Assembly: GCF_001625305.1 (NCBI RefSeq) | Contig: NW_017804520.1 | Location: forward strand, 113,214-177,213 | Source of the DNA: Branchiostoma belcheri | Taxonomy: Eukaryota > Chordata > Leptocardii > Amphioxiformes > Branchiostomatidae | DNA: 64,000 nucleotides | Direction: 5' to 3' | Part shown: positions 37,029 through 47,728 of the stretch, piece after piece | How the letters are laid out: each line of letters starts with the position of its first letter | Numbering within the stretch: the first letter of the stretch is position 1 | Position numbers and translations under genes: made by a program | The notes under the pieces: model-generated | Databases searched by the model: none | Told to the model about the DNA's origin: nothing | Seen by the model: only the letters and a program-made list of their open reading frames with translations

Positions 37029-37771
37029 CTAGAGTTCCACAATCTCATACCTTCGGCAAATGATGTTTATGACTGACAAAATAAAGATTATTCCTCCTGA
37101 TTATGCAAATAGAAGCATAAATTATATCAATTGATCATATTCTCCACCAAAAGACAGCCTTACTGTAGCCATTTGAGCATTTCCCCATAAATTATGCAAA
37201 TGAGGTCCTTATTTAAATAAGTTACGCTTAATGATGTTCACCTTCACTTAACTTTCAAATACCCCAAGTATGAAATTCCAGGCCGCAGTTACCATTATGG
37301 AATTATAACATTTTCTCATCAATTATGCAAATTAAGTGTTAATTTACATAACCAATATCTGCCCGTGTTTCGTTCTCAATTACATGTCACAAGCTTGAAT
37401 AATCCTATAATGCAATGTAGCTGATTTATAGAATTGCCTCATAAATTATGCAAATTACATACAGCAGTTCCTGAGCAAGCCGCTAGGGGGACCAAACCTA
37501 CGTCACTTTTTCCCCAGCACAAGAGCTACCTACCACTCAAATTCCGTGGCCCTAGCATGTCCAGATCATGAGATATCAAAACCGGAAGTTCCGCTGCAGT
37601 ACCATAACAAGCCGCCAGGGGCCCCAAAAAATTTAATCATTTCGAGCTCTCCTCAAGACCTACCCACCTACCAAATATGAAGACAATCCATGTAAGCCTT
37701 CTCGAGTTATCGTGTTTACAGACACATAGACGAACGTCGATGAAAACATAACCTTCTTGGCGAAGGTAATA
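37029..37771 (-). mobile_element. AT-rich element, family F
   Basis: Runs from ctagagttccacaatctcat to gcgaaggtaataac. It is the inverse of 41602-42500 block by block (taattatgcaaatgaggtcc, gagatatcaaaaccggaagt, ccgccaggggcc). It holds four ATGCAAAT octamers (about 37103, 37194, 37325, 37447). No coding frame and no known transposon class. Confidence 0.6.
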
Positions 37772-38024
37772 ACACACGTAGGAAGGCACGTGTGCAGCAA
37801 CAAAACACCCCGTAATCCAGACAATTACGTCTTTAATAACACCCATTTTACACCAGGCATTTTCACCATTTTTTGCTGAGATTGAAGTTCTTTGATGCTC
37901 GACTGGTGAATTCCTGGCGAACAAGCCATTCATGCTTTGTCACGAAATTTGTTGCGCACTGAGATTCTTCTGTTTAATCAAGTTGTAATAGTCTGACTGA
38001 GTGGAAAACTGTTTGCGTTACTTT

Positions 38025-38726
38025 CCAAGCCGAGGTTGATGGGGGAAGATCGTTACCTTTTTATATATGGTCTGTATTTTTTTTTGTGGGGGTAGCGACA
38101 CAAAACGGGGGATATATATATAAAAAGGTAACTATCTTTCCCGGCAGATCTGTCCTTGGTGCTGACTTACATTCACGCATATGTGAACAGACCTGTCCTT
38201 GGTGCTGACTTACATTCACGCATGTGTGAACAGACCTGTCATTGGTGCTGACTTACATTCACGCATATGTGAACACACCTGTCCTTGGTGCTGACTTACA
38301 TTCACGCATATGTGGACAGACCTGTCCTTGGTGCTGACTTACATTCACGCATGTGTGAACAGATCTGTCCTTGGTGCTGACTTACATTCACGCATATGTG
38401 GACAGATCTATCCTTGGTGCTGACTTACATTCACGCATATGTGAACAGACCTGTCCTTGGTGCTGACTTACATTCACGCATATGTGAACAGACCTGTCCT
38501 TGGTGCTGACTTACATTCACGCATATGTGAACAGACCTGTCCTTGGTGCTGACTTACATTCACGCATATGTGAACAGACCTGTCCTTGGTGCTGACTTAC
38601 ATTCACGCATATGTGAACAGATCTGTCCTTGGTGCTGACTTACATTCACACATATGTGAACAGATCTGTCCTTGGTGCTGAACTACATTTACACATAGTT
38701 GAGTAGACCATCAACCTCTGCTTTGA
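38025..38726. mobile_element. MITE carrying a 43-bp minisatellite
   Basis: The 18-bp ends CCAAGCCGAGGTTGATGG (38025-38042) and CCATCAACCTCTGCTTTG (38708-38725) are inverses with two mismatches. The interior is filled from 38145 by the tandem array. A related end without the array lies at 61855-61910. Confidence 0.55.
38145..38702 (+). repeat. 43-bp minisatellite, about 13 units
   Basis: Twelve full units and one decayed unit with exact 43-bp spacing (for example 38161, 38204, 38247, 38290 for 'gctgacttacattcacg'). Units differ at a few sites only (gatctgt/gacctgt, catatg/catgtg). No open frame is maintained, as 43 is not a multiple of three. Confidence 0.92.
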
Positions 38727-38920
38727 GGGTATGTTTTAGTATCCTTGTGCAGAACACCAGTATGTAGCTGAAGCCCCTGTCACACACTCAGCAACTTGGA
38801 ATTCCCCTCGACCACAAACCAACCAAGGTTGGCTGAAGTTCGGGTGCAGTTTAACCAGATTTAGGCTACGCCTGTTTTTCTACACGAATTTAATCAAATT
38901 TGAGTTAAATTTGTCTCAAA

Positions 38921-38923
<3 letters not shown>

Positions 38924-38962
<39 letters not shown>
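38924..38962. repeat. GT microsatellite
   Basis: About nineteen GT dinucleotides with one interruption. The flanks 38730-39230 show nothing supportable. Confidence 0.9.
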
Positions 38963-38967
<5 letters not shown>

Positions 38968-40604
38968 GTTGAAACATAGGCTGACGCATTTTGACCAGTA
39001 GCCAACCTTGCAGACCAACTGCCAACCACATCCAACCTTACTCACGACAGACTCCCAACCCTGGTCTCTGGTGGTGGTTGGGATCCGGACTCACACCAGA
39101 ATGTTCATAACATTCTCTCTCCATCCCTCTGTCCTTTGGTCCCTCATGAATTAACATCAAACTACGTACAGAGAGCCGCCTGATTAAGAAACACACCGAT
39201 AACGTCCTGACAGTCATGTGAAGCATTTTCTCAAATGAATGCCAAACTTTCCCGCCGCGTACGCGACATAGCACACCGTGTGACTGACGGCTGGATAGCC
39301 GTTACCATGGCTACAGACCGAGAAGTGAGGATCGCCTGTTCAGAACAAAATCAGAGACCTGCCGAGGAGAGAGCAGAGACGACAACTCGCCCGTTTTTCC
39401 CGCCCAGCCAACACAAGATGCGAAAATGAGGACGGACAACCGCCGCCGTCTGATCCATCGGTAAGTTAGAACAGTTAGCCACACTCGGCGTACGATTTTG
39501 TTTTTGTGGTAGGATTTAAATTTTCAAATTTCTGCAAGGCTACGAAGTAACCAGCCGTCGACAATGATATACGCACACAAAGCAATTCAGGGCATTAATT
39601 CTATTTTAATCTGGATTTTCTGGTTATTCTTTTACTGTAGTAAGTTAAAGTGACCATATTCCATAGCATACTGATAATTGTGAGGCAAGAAAATGACGGG
39701 GTTGCTTGTTTTTGTTTTGTATGCTGGTTCTAGCTATTTATTGGTGGTACCAAAAATAACGGACTCATCGCGTAGCTTAAGCTTGTTAGGGGCTTTTTCA
39801 AATGCTTCAGGTATGAAATGATAGCGAAAATGTGCTAAGAAATGACAGTAAATATCAATATCAGATTTTCTCATCCATAATTTTTCTTATTTTTCCGCCT
39901 GAAATTGCATTGGATGCATATGCCATTAACTTTCCCAACTAATAAAAGTGTGATTTTATTTTGGACACAAGCCTAGTAGATACACATTATTTAGTCTTAC
40001 GTCGCATCTCAGTCTCCGTTTTAACATGGTTAGATTGAACGTGGTTAAGTGGGCTGAACTAATTTTTGTTCCTACACTATTTTCAGCGACTGCTGGCCGT
40101 TTTCCGGGCTGTTCCTGCCGGCACGCAGCCCATCTGCCGTACGCTCGGGAGCAGGTGGACGGGAACAGTGTTCCCCGCCGCCGGTAACTATTACCTTCTC
40201 ACCCCGCTCCTAACGTACTCTTCAGTACCGTGGCCGACAGGTACAAAATATTGTAACACTGTTGTATAGCATCTAGGGATTCTATATAAAAGGGTCGGAA
40301 AAAAATAAATAAATAAAAAGTCAGTACGTGTTACTTTCTGACCCTGATATACATCAGAACCGTTAGATGTTGTAGTTCAACAGAGTTATAATTTGTGCCT
40401 GTCGGCCACGGTATCTTAGCTAAGTTGATGTATTCCTTGTATTGGCCTGCTCTATTCTTTGCTCTTTGTAAGGGCCTGGTTACATGGGTCGTGCGATCGC
40501 AAATTGAGAGCATTCTTAGGATAGCCGTGCATGTGCCATATAACAAAATTCAGCTGTGTTGTTACAGAAAAGGATGCATTTTGTCCTTGTCGACGGTTAG
40601 TTCC

Positions 40605-40975
40605 ATGCCCGTAGCCAGGATGTTGAATGGGTGGCTTCTTCCCACTGCTTGAGGGGACCTCGAGCGCCATCATAGGGGGGTCCGGGGGCATGCTCCCCCG
40701 GAAAATTTTGAAAAATGAACCTTCTAAAATGGCATTTCGTGCATTTTTGAGAGGATTTCCAATAAAAAATCAGACATACATTTTTATTCAATGACAAAAG
40801 AAGCAGTTTTTCTACGATTCCAGTCCATCTTTTCCAGAAAAATCTTGGACCTTTGCATGAAAAGTGGACCAAAAAGTAAACCTTTACATAAAAAGTGGAC
40901 CAAAAAGTGGACCTTTGAGCCTTGTGGAGAGGTTCTTCCGAACCCCCCACCCCCCTCCCCCCTGGCTACGGGCAT
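40605..40975. mobile_element. Dispersed repeat, family D, with inverted ends
   Basis: Ends catgcccgtagccaggat and cctggctacgggcatgag are inverses. The interior matches 1443-2100, including tgcatttttgagaggatttc, without the MITE found there. Non-coding. Confidence 0.65.
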
Positions 40976-41601
40976 GAGTTCTATCGCATCCTGCAAGGAA
41001 ATTCTACGGAATGTGGCCGCACAGTAAAATATGAATGTACGGGAAAACGACAGAACATTTTTTTTTCTTTCTGACAATGTTCTGACATTTTATGAATCAA
41101 ACAGAATAAAGAAAGTTTTTGTAATGCTGCTAAACGTACGCCTGACGCAGTGTAACGATCAGTTCAAGTCTTGTCTAGTCTTCGATTCGTTTTGTGCATG
41201 AAGTTTATACAATATTTTCTTCGGAAACGAAACGAGGCCAAGCCAAGAAGAGAAGTAGAAATAGTAATTGACTGGTTTTAAGTTAGTAGATCTTAGCAAA
41301 AGATATTAATGTCTCCTGGTAGCTGTGGAGGGTTGAATTGTGAGGCTACATGTATTTACAGAGGTATCAGTCTATAAATGATTATACATTTACAGTTGTG
41401 ATCATACAATATTAAAATTTGCTTGTTCAACCAAGAACGTTCTACAAGTGATAGAACGTCCTTGGTTTAACAGTACAAATTCTAAGAACAATTACGCTCA
41501 AAGGTAATTTCTTTGTTGTAAACTTTTAGAAACGTGACAAAGTTCTGGTTATAAGATGATGATAATGCTTTTTCGCATGAGAACTAATTATAAGAGCTAA
41601 T

Positions 41602-42500
41602 TACCTTCGCCAAGAATTGGAGAAGGTTATGTTTTCGTGGCCGTGTGTGTGTGTGTGTGTGTCTGTCAACAGCATAACTCGAGAAAGCTTATATGGATTA
41701 TCTTGATATTTGGTAGGTTGGTAGGTTTTGATGAGAGCTCGAACTGATTAGATTTTGGGCCCCCTGGCGGCTTGTTATGGTACTGCAGCTGAACTTCCGG
41801 TTTTGATATCTCATGATCCAGACATGCTAGGGTGACGAAATTTGCATGGTAGGTAGCTCTCGTGCTGGGGAAGAAGTGACGTGCGTTTTGGCCCCCTAGC
41901 TGCTTGCTCTGGAACTGCAGGGGCGTTAGTTGAAAAATGTTTAAAGGCTGATAACTCAATAACCGGTGGATGGATCGTCGTGATTTTTGGCATGTAGGTA
42001 GCTGAAGTGATGCTTGACATAATGATATTACAATTATGCAAATATTAATGTAATTTGCATAATTAATGAGGAAAGTCTATTAATCAGCTGCATTCCATGA
42101 TAGGACTATTCAAGCATGTGTCATACATAATTGAGAACGGCAGAAATACAGGCAGATATCAATTATGCAAATGAGGACTTAATTTGCATAATTAATGAGA
42201 AAATGTTATAATTGGTAACTGCCTGGAATTTCATACTTGGGATATTTGAAAGTTATGTAAAGGTGAACATAATTAAACATAACTTATTCAAATAAGGACC
42301 TCATTTGCATAATTTATGAGGAAATACTATAATGGCATTCTTTGATAAGATAAGACTGTCTTCTGGTGTAGAATATGATCTACAGATATAATTGATGCAA
42401 TATAGGATCCTATTTGCACAATCAGTAATTAATCTATAATTTCTTAGCCATAAAGGCTAACCTAATTTGGCGAAGGTATGAGATCGTGGAACTCTAGTTA
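41602..42500 (+). mobile_element. AT-rich element, family F, longest copy
   Basis: Runs from attaccttcgccaagaattg to tggcgaaggtatgagatcgt and 'ggaactctagtt'. A GT microsatellite sits at 41643-41662. It contains several octamer motifs on both strands (ATGCAAAT near 42036 and 42163, ATTTGCAT in between and after). It lies in inverted orientation to 37029-37771 about 3.8 kb away. Confidence 0.6.
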
Positions 42501-43257
42501 ACTTTTTTAACAGTGGGGTGACGCCCCGCCAGTCGGCCACCCACCGGCCAAACCTCCGGACGACTGCCGGGTAAGCGGAGCGGGGCACGCCGGGACCGCG
42601 CACTACGGTGGCCGCGGACCGGGGTACGACGACACCGCTGACTAGGGTAAGTCTGTCCAATGCAATTTCAGGGCGGCAAAACTGTACATATTCTAAATAA
42701 GGTAATCTGTATAATATTGACACATACTATCCCACATTACCACATTTGAATCAGTATTTCATACTTTTTAGGCATTTAAAACTGCAGAAACACGTTCCAA
42801 GACTATTAGTCCTGGATGGTACCCTAAAAATCAATCCAGGTCCTTCCAGTAACCGTTTTTCGTCAGAATTTGGGGCACTTTTGCTCCAAGAATGTCGATA
42901 TACATCGGGACAGTGTTGTTTCAGCTTAGCATTTAGAGAAGTGATTAGAATATTGACTTTGAAAAATCTGGTTTCCAAGCCCTAAAAAGTGCACTGTGAA
43001 GCTTGTCTGCTATCCTGGCCATTTCCATTGTGCTATACCGGCGATAGACAGAATATGTAACATGCTAACCTGCATATAAGACAAAAAGATTACAATGATT
43101 CCCGTTCATTTTTCAGGTGAGACAGCCGGCCTGTTGCACACCCACCCCGAAAGAGGGTAAAACCAAAGCGGCCTTCGCAGACAACAAAACTAGAGAAAAA
43201 GTCTTTGTAATAAGTCTAGCCATTACTAGTTGGGTGCTAACCTAGTGATTGTTGAAT

Positions 43258-44850
43258 ATGTTCAAAGTAGCACCGATGATTGTCACTGTTCTCGCTATCG
43301 TAGTTGGATGTTTAGGGTTAGATCCGGCATGCTTTCCTGGGTGCAAGTACACTGATCAATGGACAGACTGCGTCCCTTTTCGTAAATCTCATGGTTTGGG
43401 TCTGCGTACACGGGGTACGTGTGTGTTATGTCCCGCGGAGCTACAGTCACAACCCGCGGGTAGTGGGAGGAACTCCTCCCGACCAACCGCGCTTTGCCTT
43501 CCCCCTAAAAGTACCGTGGCGGTTAGGGGGTTCACATTTGGGGTCCTCTCAAGTCAGAAACTACGGTTTCCTCCTTCATTAAAGATCCATACCCTTGCTT
43601 TGGTGGAATGTGGGATCACAGATTTAGAACAGGACACTTTGGCCGCGTTTCCTACATTGAAATCCTTGCAGCTCGATTCCAACAACTTGACTCACGTGAA
43701 ACGAGCCTGGTTCGACGGCTTAAAATCTCCGAAATTGTTGTGGATTCTGACGTTCTCCCACAATGATATAAGCAGCATGGATTCAGCATGCTTCCAAAAG
43801 CTCACTTCCCTGTCAACATTGCTACTTGACAATAACGCATTGCAAAGTGTCGAGCCATCTTGGTTTCACAATCTGAACTTAGCCCACCTGTCTTTGAGAT
43901 CAAATTCTATCAAGAGCATTCACCCCCAGGCATTTAAGTCACTGGAAAAGCTCATCAAGCTAGACTTGAGCCGAAATGAGTTAACGTGTGTGTCCCCGGA
44001 GACTATGAGTAGGCTCAAGTTAACAAAGCTGGCACTGGGCGGGAATAGACTGCTTATTCTCGGTAACTCTGCTCACTTGGTACTGACCTGGCGGCTTGAT
44101 TATTCCTACTATCTATTCTCAGGCGTAAGAGTTGCAGTTAGGGTTAACCAGTTGCTTTTCTGTATCACTAAAGGTCCTAAGCTAGCACAATATCACGTTC
44201 ACACACACTACAATACCTCACACTTACGTCCGTCCGACCAGGAGCATATCAGTCTATGCTACCAGCTTGGGAAAAAACGCAAGTTCACCACAACAAACCA
44301 GTATGCCCTGCCATTTGTGGTCATGTCAGTCAGCACAGAAACAGAGAAACACGATTCAAACATCACCCACTTGTGCACACAGGCTTGGGAAGCTAGTAGT
44401 GACGTAAAAGTAGCATTGGGGGGAGACACTGCACTACAGATAGTTCCTATGGGTCTAGACTCCCTGTCCCAAACCTTTGCTGTAGTTGTATCTGACATCA
44501 TAGCCGATAGTGCGAATAGAAGCATGTCCTATACTGATGTCCACGGTACAAATATCAGCACCTTTGGTCATGAAGAAATGATAAACGTGACTTGTCATGT
44601 GGACGCTCGGGGGGAAACCTACCGACATGTCTTCACCGCGCCCGTGTCTGCCACTCCTAATGGCACCGTGTGTGTAGAAAAGACCACAAAGACCGTGCCC
44701 AGCACTCCTGGTGACATAACAGAAAAGATGACCCAGCAGTCCACAACAAAACCTATCACCCTGGCAACAGCGTCCCTCGTACTAGATCACTCTCACAGAT
44801 ACATACACGGCAGAGGAAAGCAAACGTTAGATCGTATGGCGTGTGTGTAG
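43258..44850 (+). pseudogene. Leucine-rich-repeat cell-surface protein gene, apparently broken
   Basis: The ATG at 43258 opens 530 codons; a TTG three codons upstream is not a likely start. Residues 1-20 are a signal peptide (MFKVAPMIVTVLAIVVGCLG). A Cys-rich cap with 'CFPGCKY' and 'CVLCPAE' follows. About residues 111-268 hold six to seven LRRs (LKSLQLDSNNLTHV, LSTLLLDNNALQSV, LIKLDLSRNELTCV). The rest is an extracellular stalk with many N-glycosylation sequons and a Thr/Ser/Pro part (TTKTVPSTPG, TTKPITLATA). No transmembrane helix follows. A basic tail-like sequence is open in a different register from about 44763 (RDRVRDRVFAGRNGRMRG) and continues after an insertion at 45205. Read as intact, the ORF would be a secreted LRR protein. 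Confidence 0.7.
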
Positions 44851-44926
44851 GGAGTAGGGACAGGGTTAGAGATAGGGTCTTCGCTGGTAGGAATGGCAGA
44901 ATGCGGGGAGCCAGGAGTGGTCTGTA

Positions 44927-45204
44927 TAATAATGAAATGAAATGAAATACCTTTATTGTACATTCATGCCACGACGGGCTAGGTACAGGTCAACATATAA
45001 CAGACACATAACAAACGTGTACAGGAAATTGGAGACAAAAGATGCACTACTTGACTTAGACATACATACATAAGGAACATACAAGGGTACTATACTAGGC
45101 TAATACAAAGTGTTCTAGTCACTGAGCTAATATACAGAGGTCAACTTCTTCTCGATCGCTTTTTTGTACAGTGGAAAATGTGGGAGCAGATCATGTTTAA
45201 TAAT
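44927..45204 (-). mobile_element. ~271-bp insertion with 7-bp target duplication in the LRR gene tail
   Basis: TAATAAT occurs at 44927-44933 and again at 45198-45204. Between them is a non-coding stretch starting gaaatgaaatgaaatacc, as expected for the simple-repeat 3' tail of a non-LTR or SINE element lying on the - strand. Removing one duplication and the insert brings 'SGLYNN' next to 'PPALASRQ' in one register. Confidence 0.65.
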
Positions 45205-45429
45205 CCCCCCGCATTGGCAAGCAGACAGCAGGCAAACGTAAAGTACCAGGCTGCACACATACACACACCCTCAAGGACACGACAAAACATGGCATATCTA
45301 CACACACAAGCCCCGCATCGCCCGACTGCAAAATCTGTCTCAGAAAAGTATGAAAAGGACGACAAAGACTGTAACATAGGAGTATCTATGTCTACAAACA
45401 GGGCAAACCGTCGCCGGTACAGTATCTAG
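45205..45429 (+). pseudogene. Remaining cytoplasmic-tail-like segment of the LRR gene
   Basis: 74 codons open to TAG 45427-45429, beginning PPALASRQQANVKYQ and ending NRANRRRYSI. Polar and basic, with tyrosines ('VKYQ', 'MAYLH', 'EKYEK') and no hydrophobic stretch. It is in register with the basic sequence upstream of the insertion but not with the LRR frame. Confidence 0.5.
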
Positions 45430-45734
45430 GGAGTGTACGTTATTGAGCAGGTTTGGTACCCACTGAAAGAGTTGGTTATGTAACAACATATAGGCCTATT
45501 CCTGTTCCTGACATAATGTTTTTTTTATCCGCCGAGAGATAGTTTACAACGCGGGGATTTCATTTTCTGGTCCTGAAAATAAAAACGCTACACACGGTCC
45601 ACCAAGCATGGGTAAAGAAAGTGTTTAGATGCCACCAAATGAGACCCCAACCGACCTGTCTTTCTTCATATCTATTGTGACTATACATGTACCTCCACTT
45701 CTACTGAGGGAAGGCAGTAGATTTCTTACAGATT

Positions 45735-45737
<3 letters not shown>

Positions 45738-45793
<56 letters not shown>

Positions 45794-45985
45794 ACTCACA
45801 CACACACACACACACACGCACACGCGCACACACACACGGACACACACACACACGTACACACGCACACACGTACACAAACGCACACACGTACACAAACGCG
45901 CACACGCACACACACACACGCACACACACACTCTCTCTCTCTCCCTCTCTGGATCTCTCTCCCTCTCGCTCTCTCATTCTCTCGC
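45738..45985. repeat. CA and CT microsatellites
   Basis: A long CA tract (45738-45930, with CG/GT interruptions) followed by a CT tract (45930-45985). The open frames through it on both strands are artefacts of the repeat. Confidence 0.95.
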
Positions 45986-46721
45986 TCTCAAATAAAGTGT
46001 GCTGTTTAATGCTTCTGAATCTTGCACCCAGGAAAATTGCCGTGATTGGTATGTGATCTTTTGATGCAGAAATTGTCATTTTTAAGAGTAGGTTCAGTAT
46101 TGTACATGTAATGTTAACTACGTTAGAATTGTGAGTTCCACATCAGGGAAAAAAAACTATTTCAATATGAACTAAGTAAACTTGATCCATTCTGTTTCTA
46201 CAGCCTTCAATCAGAAATATGCAAATGATTAACTTTTGAAATTGTAAAATATATCACGCAAAATTCACTTTTCAAAAACAAGGCTGCTGTGCGCATGCGG
46301 TGAAAGGGCATTTCCAGAAACAACCTTGGAAGGGGCAGGAGCAACGTAACACGTGAATAGTGATTGAGCCAACGCTATTATTATCATCATTATGAATATT
46401 ATGCATCAGCCATAAACAGACCTACAGAAATCAATCATTCTTGCCTCTCAGAGTCAGTGCAAAATTTACCCAGTCTGTCTGTCACTTGCTTTTGGCTATA
46501 CAGGTCCTTATATATTTACATGTAAGATAAAATACCTAATACATGTAATTTTGATTACTATTAACTAAATATTTGAAATGAATTGACATGAAATTACTCC
46601 AGATTATAAGAGACTCATTATACTAACATTACAAAGTCATTTTTCAACAATCTGCCGTAATGTGACTCAACGACTGATAATATAAAATGTGATGATTTCC
46701 AACACAGATGAACGGTTGAAA

Positions 46722-46789
46722 CCGCCAGGGGGCGCAGCTGGCTTGTATGACGCGGTTCTGTCTCACGTGTTAGTTGCGCCTCCTGGCGG
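46722..46789. promoter_or_regulatory. Convergent pair of CTCF-like motifs
   Basis: CCGCCAGGGGGCGCAG on the + strand at 46722-46737, and TTGCGCCTCCTGGCGG at 46774-46789, which is the same core on the - strand. The cores fit the vertebrate/fly CTCF consensus (CCxxYAGxxGGCGC) at 12-13 of 14 positions. They lie about 1 kb upstream of the MRPL10 start and also form an inverted repeat. Binding is inference. Confidence 0.35.
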
Positions 46790-47012
46790 TGGAGGTGCAG
46801 GAATGACGACGTGACAAATGAACAATATACTAGTACTTATACATGTATTGAAACCTTTCCACAGACTGACTGCAGAAGACTTGCTTGTAAATTGTAAACC
46901 TATGGTAGGAAGTGAATAAATATTGCACCAAAATATTTGGCCACGTGTTTTTAATTACTTAGTATGTGTTGTCAATGCTTTCACAAATCTTATAATAAAG
47001 ATAAATAGATAA

Positions 47013-47490
47013 TAGAGTTGCATGATCTCATACCTTCGCGAAATGATGTTAACGTTAATCTTTATGACTTATAAAGTAAAGATTATTCCTCCTGATTATG
47101 CAAATAGGATCCTCATTTGCATGAATTATATCAGTTGATCATATTTTCCTCCAAAACACCATGGATTATGCAAATGAGGTCCTTATTTGAATAAGTTATG
47201 TTTTATGATGTTCACCTTCACTTAACTTTCAAATACCACAAGTATGAAATTCCAGGCAGTTAGCATTATGGAATTATAACATTTTCTCGTTAATTATGCA
47301 AATCAAGTGTTAATTTAGATAATCAATATCTCCCTGTCGTTCTCAATTACATATGTCACAAGATTGAATAGTCTCATAGCGTTAATGTAATGCAGCTGAT
47401 TTATAGAATTCCCTCATAAATCATGCAAATTACAAAATGTAATAATTTCGAGGTCTCATCAAGGCCTACCTACATGTACATGTAGTATGA
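47013..47490 (-). mobile_element. AT-rich element, family F, third copy
   Basis: Begins agagttgcatgatctcatac and follows the 37029-37771 copy in order, with ATGCAAAT at about 47096, 47166, 47294 and 47419, ending near 'aatgtaataatttcgag' and 'atcaaggcctac'. Confidence 0.55.
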
Positions 47491-47728
47491 AGACAACCAA
47501 GAATGCCTCTGTTGTTACTTGGAGAAAGCAATCCTAATGCAGCAATCCTGCTGAATATAGTATTAAGCATATGCATTGCTCTAGGAACCCCCTTACAGAC
47601 CTTTTGCCTACTGGGCTGCCTTTTCCGCCTCCCAGACTGGACTGAATTTTCCGTCAACCCTCTGACCCGAAACATTATTACGTCAATGTCAACTTTGACC
47701 CGGCCCGTCCTTACCACCAAGTTACAAA

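Larger units (their letters stand above)
39426..43245 (+). other. Candidate spliced leader of the LRR gene with an upstream reading frame
   Basis: Four GC-richer blocks with good splice signals: 39426-39460 (starts ATGAGGACGG, donor GTAAGT), 40087-40183 (acceptor ttttcag, donor GTAACT), 42514-42570 (acceptor ttaacag, donor GTAAGC; a second donor at 42647 would include an in-frame TAG) and 43117 onward (acceptor tttcag). Joined, they keep one open frame of about 105 codons that ends at TAG 43243-43245, twelve bases before the LRR ATG. It may be a short coding gene or a 5' leader with an upstream ORF. No homology is recognised; purely structural evidence. Confidence 0.3.

Noticed and set aside
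38145..38702. CRISPR-like array
   Set aside because: The units are directly adjacent with no unique spacers; it is a minisatellite in a eukaryotic genome.
39235..39429. 64-codon + strand frame just before the candidate leader
   Set aside because: Ends at a TGA that overlaps the ATG at 39426; composition is plausible but there is no other support.
37608..41775. CTCF-like CCGCCAGGGG cores at 37608 and 41762
   Set aside because: They belong to the AT-rich family F element and lack the full GGCGC part; kept only as part of that repeat.
43249..43257. TTG start three codons before the LRR ATG
   Set aside because: Non-ATG starts are unlikely here; the ATG at 43258 begins directly with a signal peptide.
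45629..46079. Long open frames over 45629-46009 (+) and 45726-46079 (-)
   Set aside because: They are translations of CA and CT microsatellites (HTHTHT and VCVCVC).
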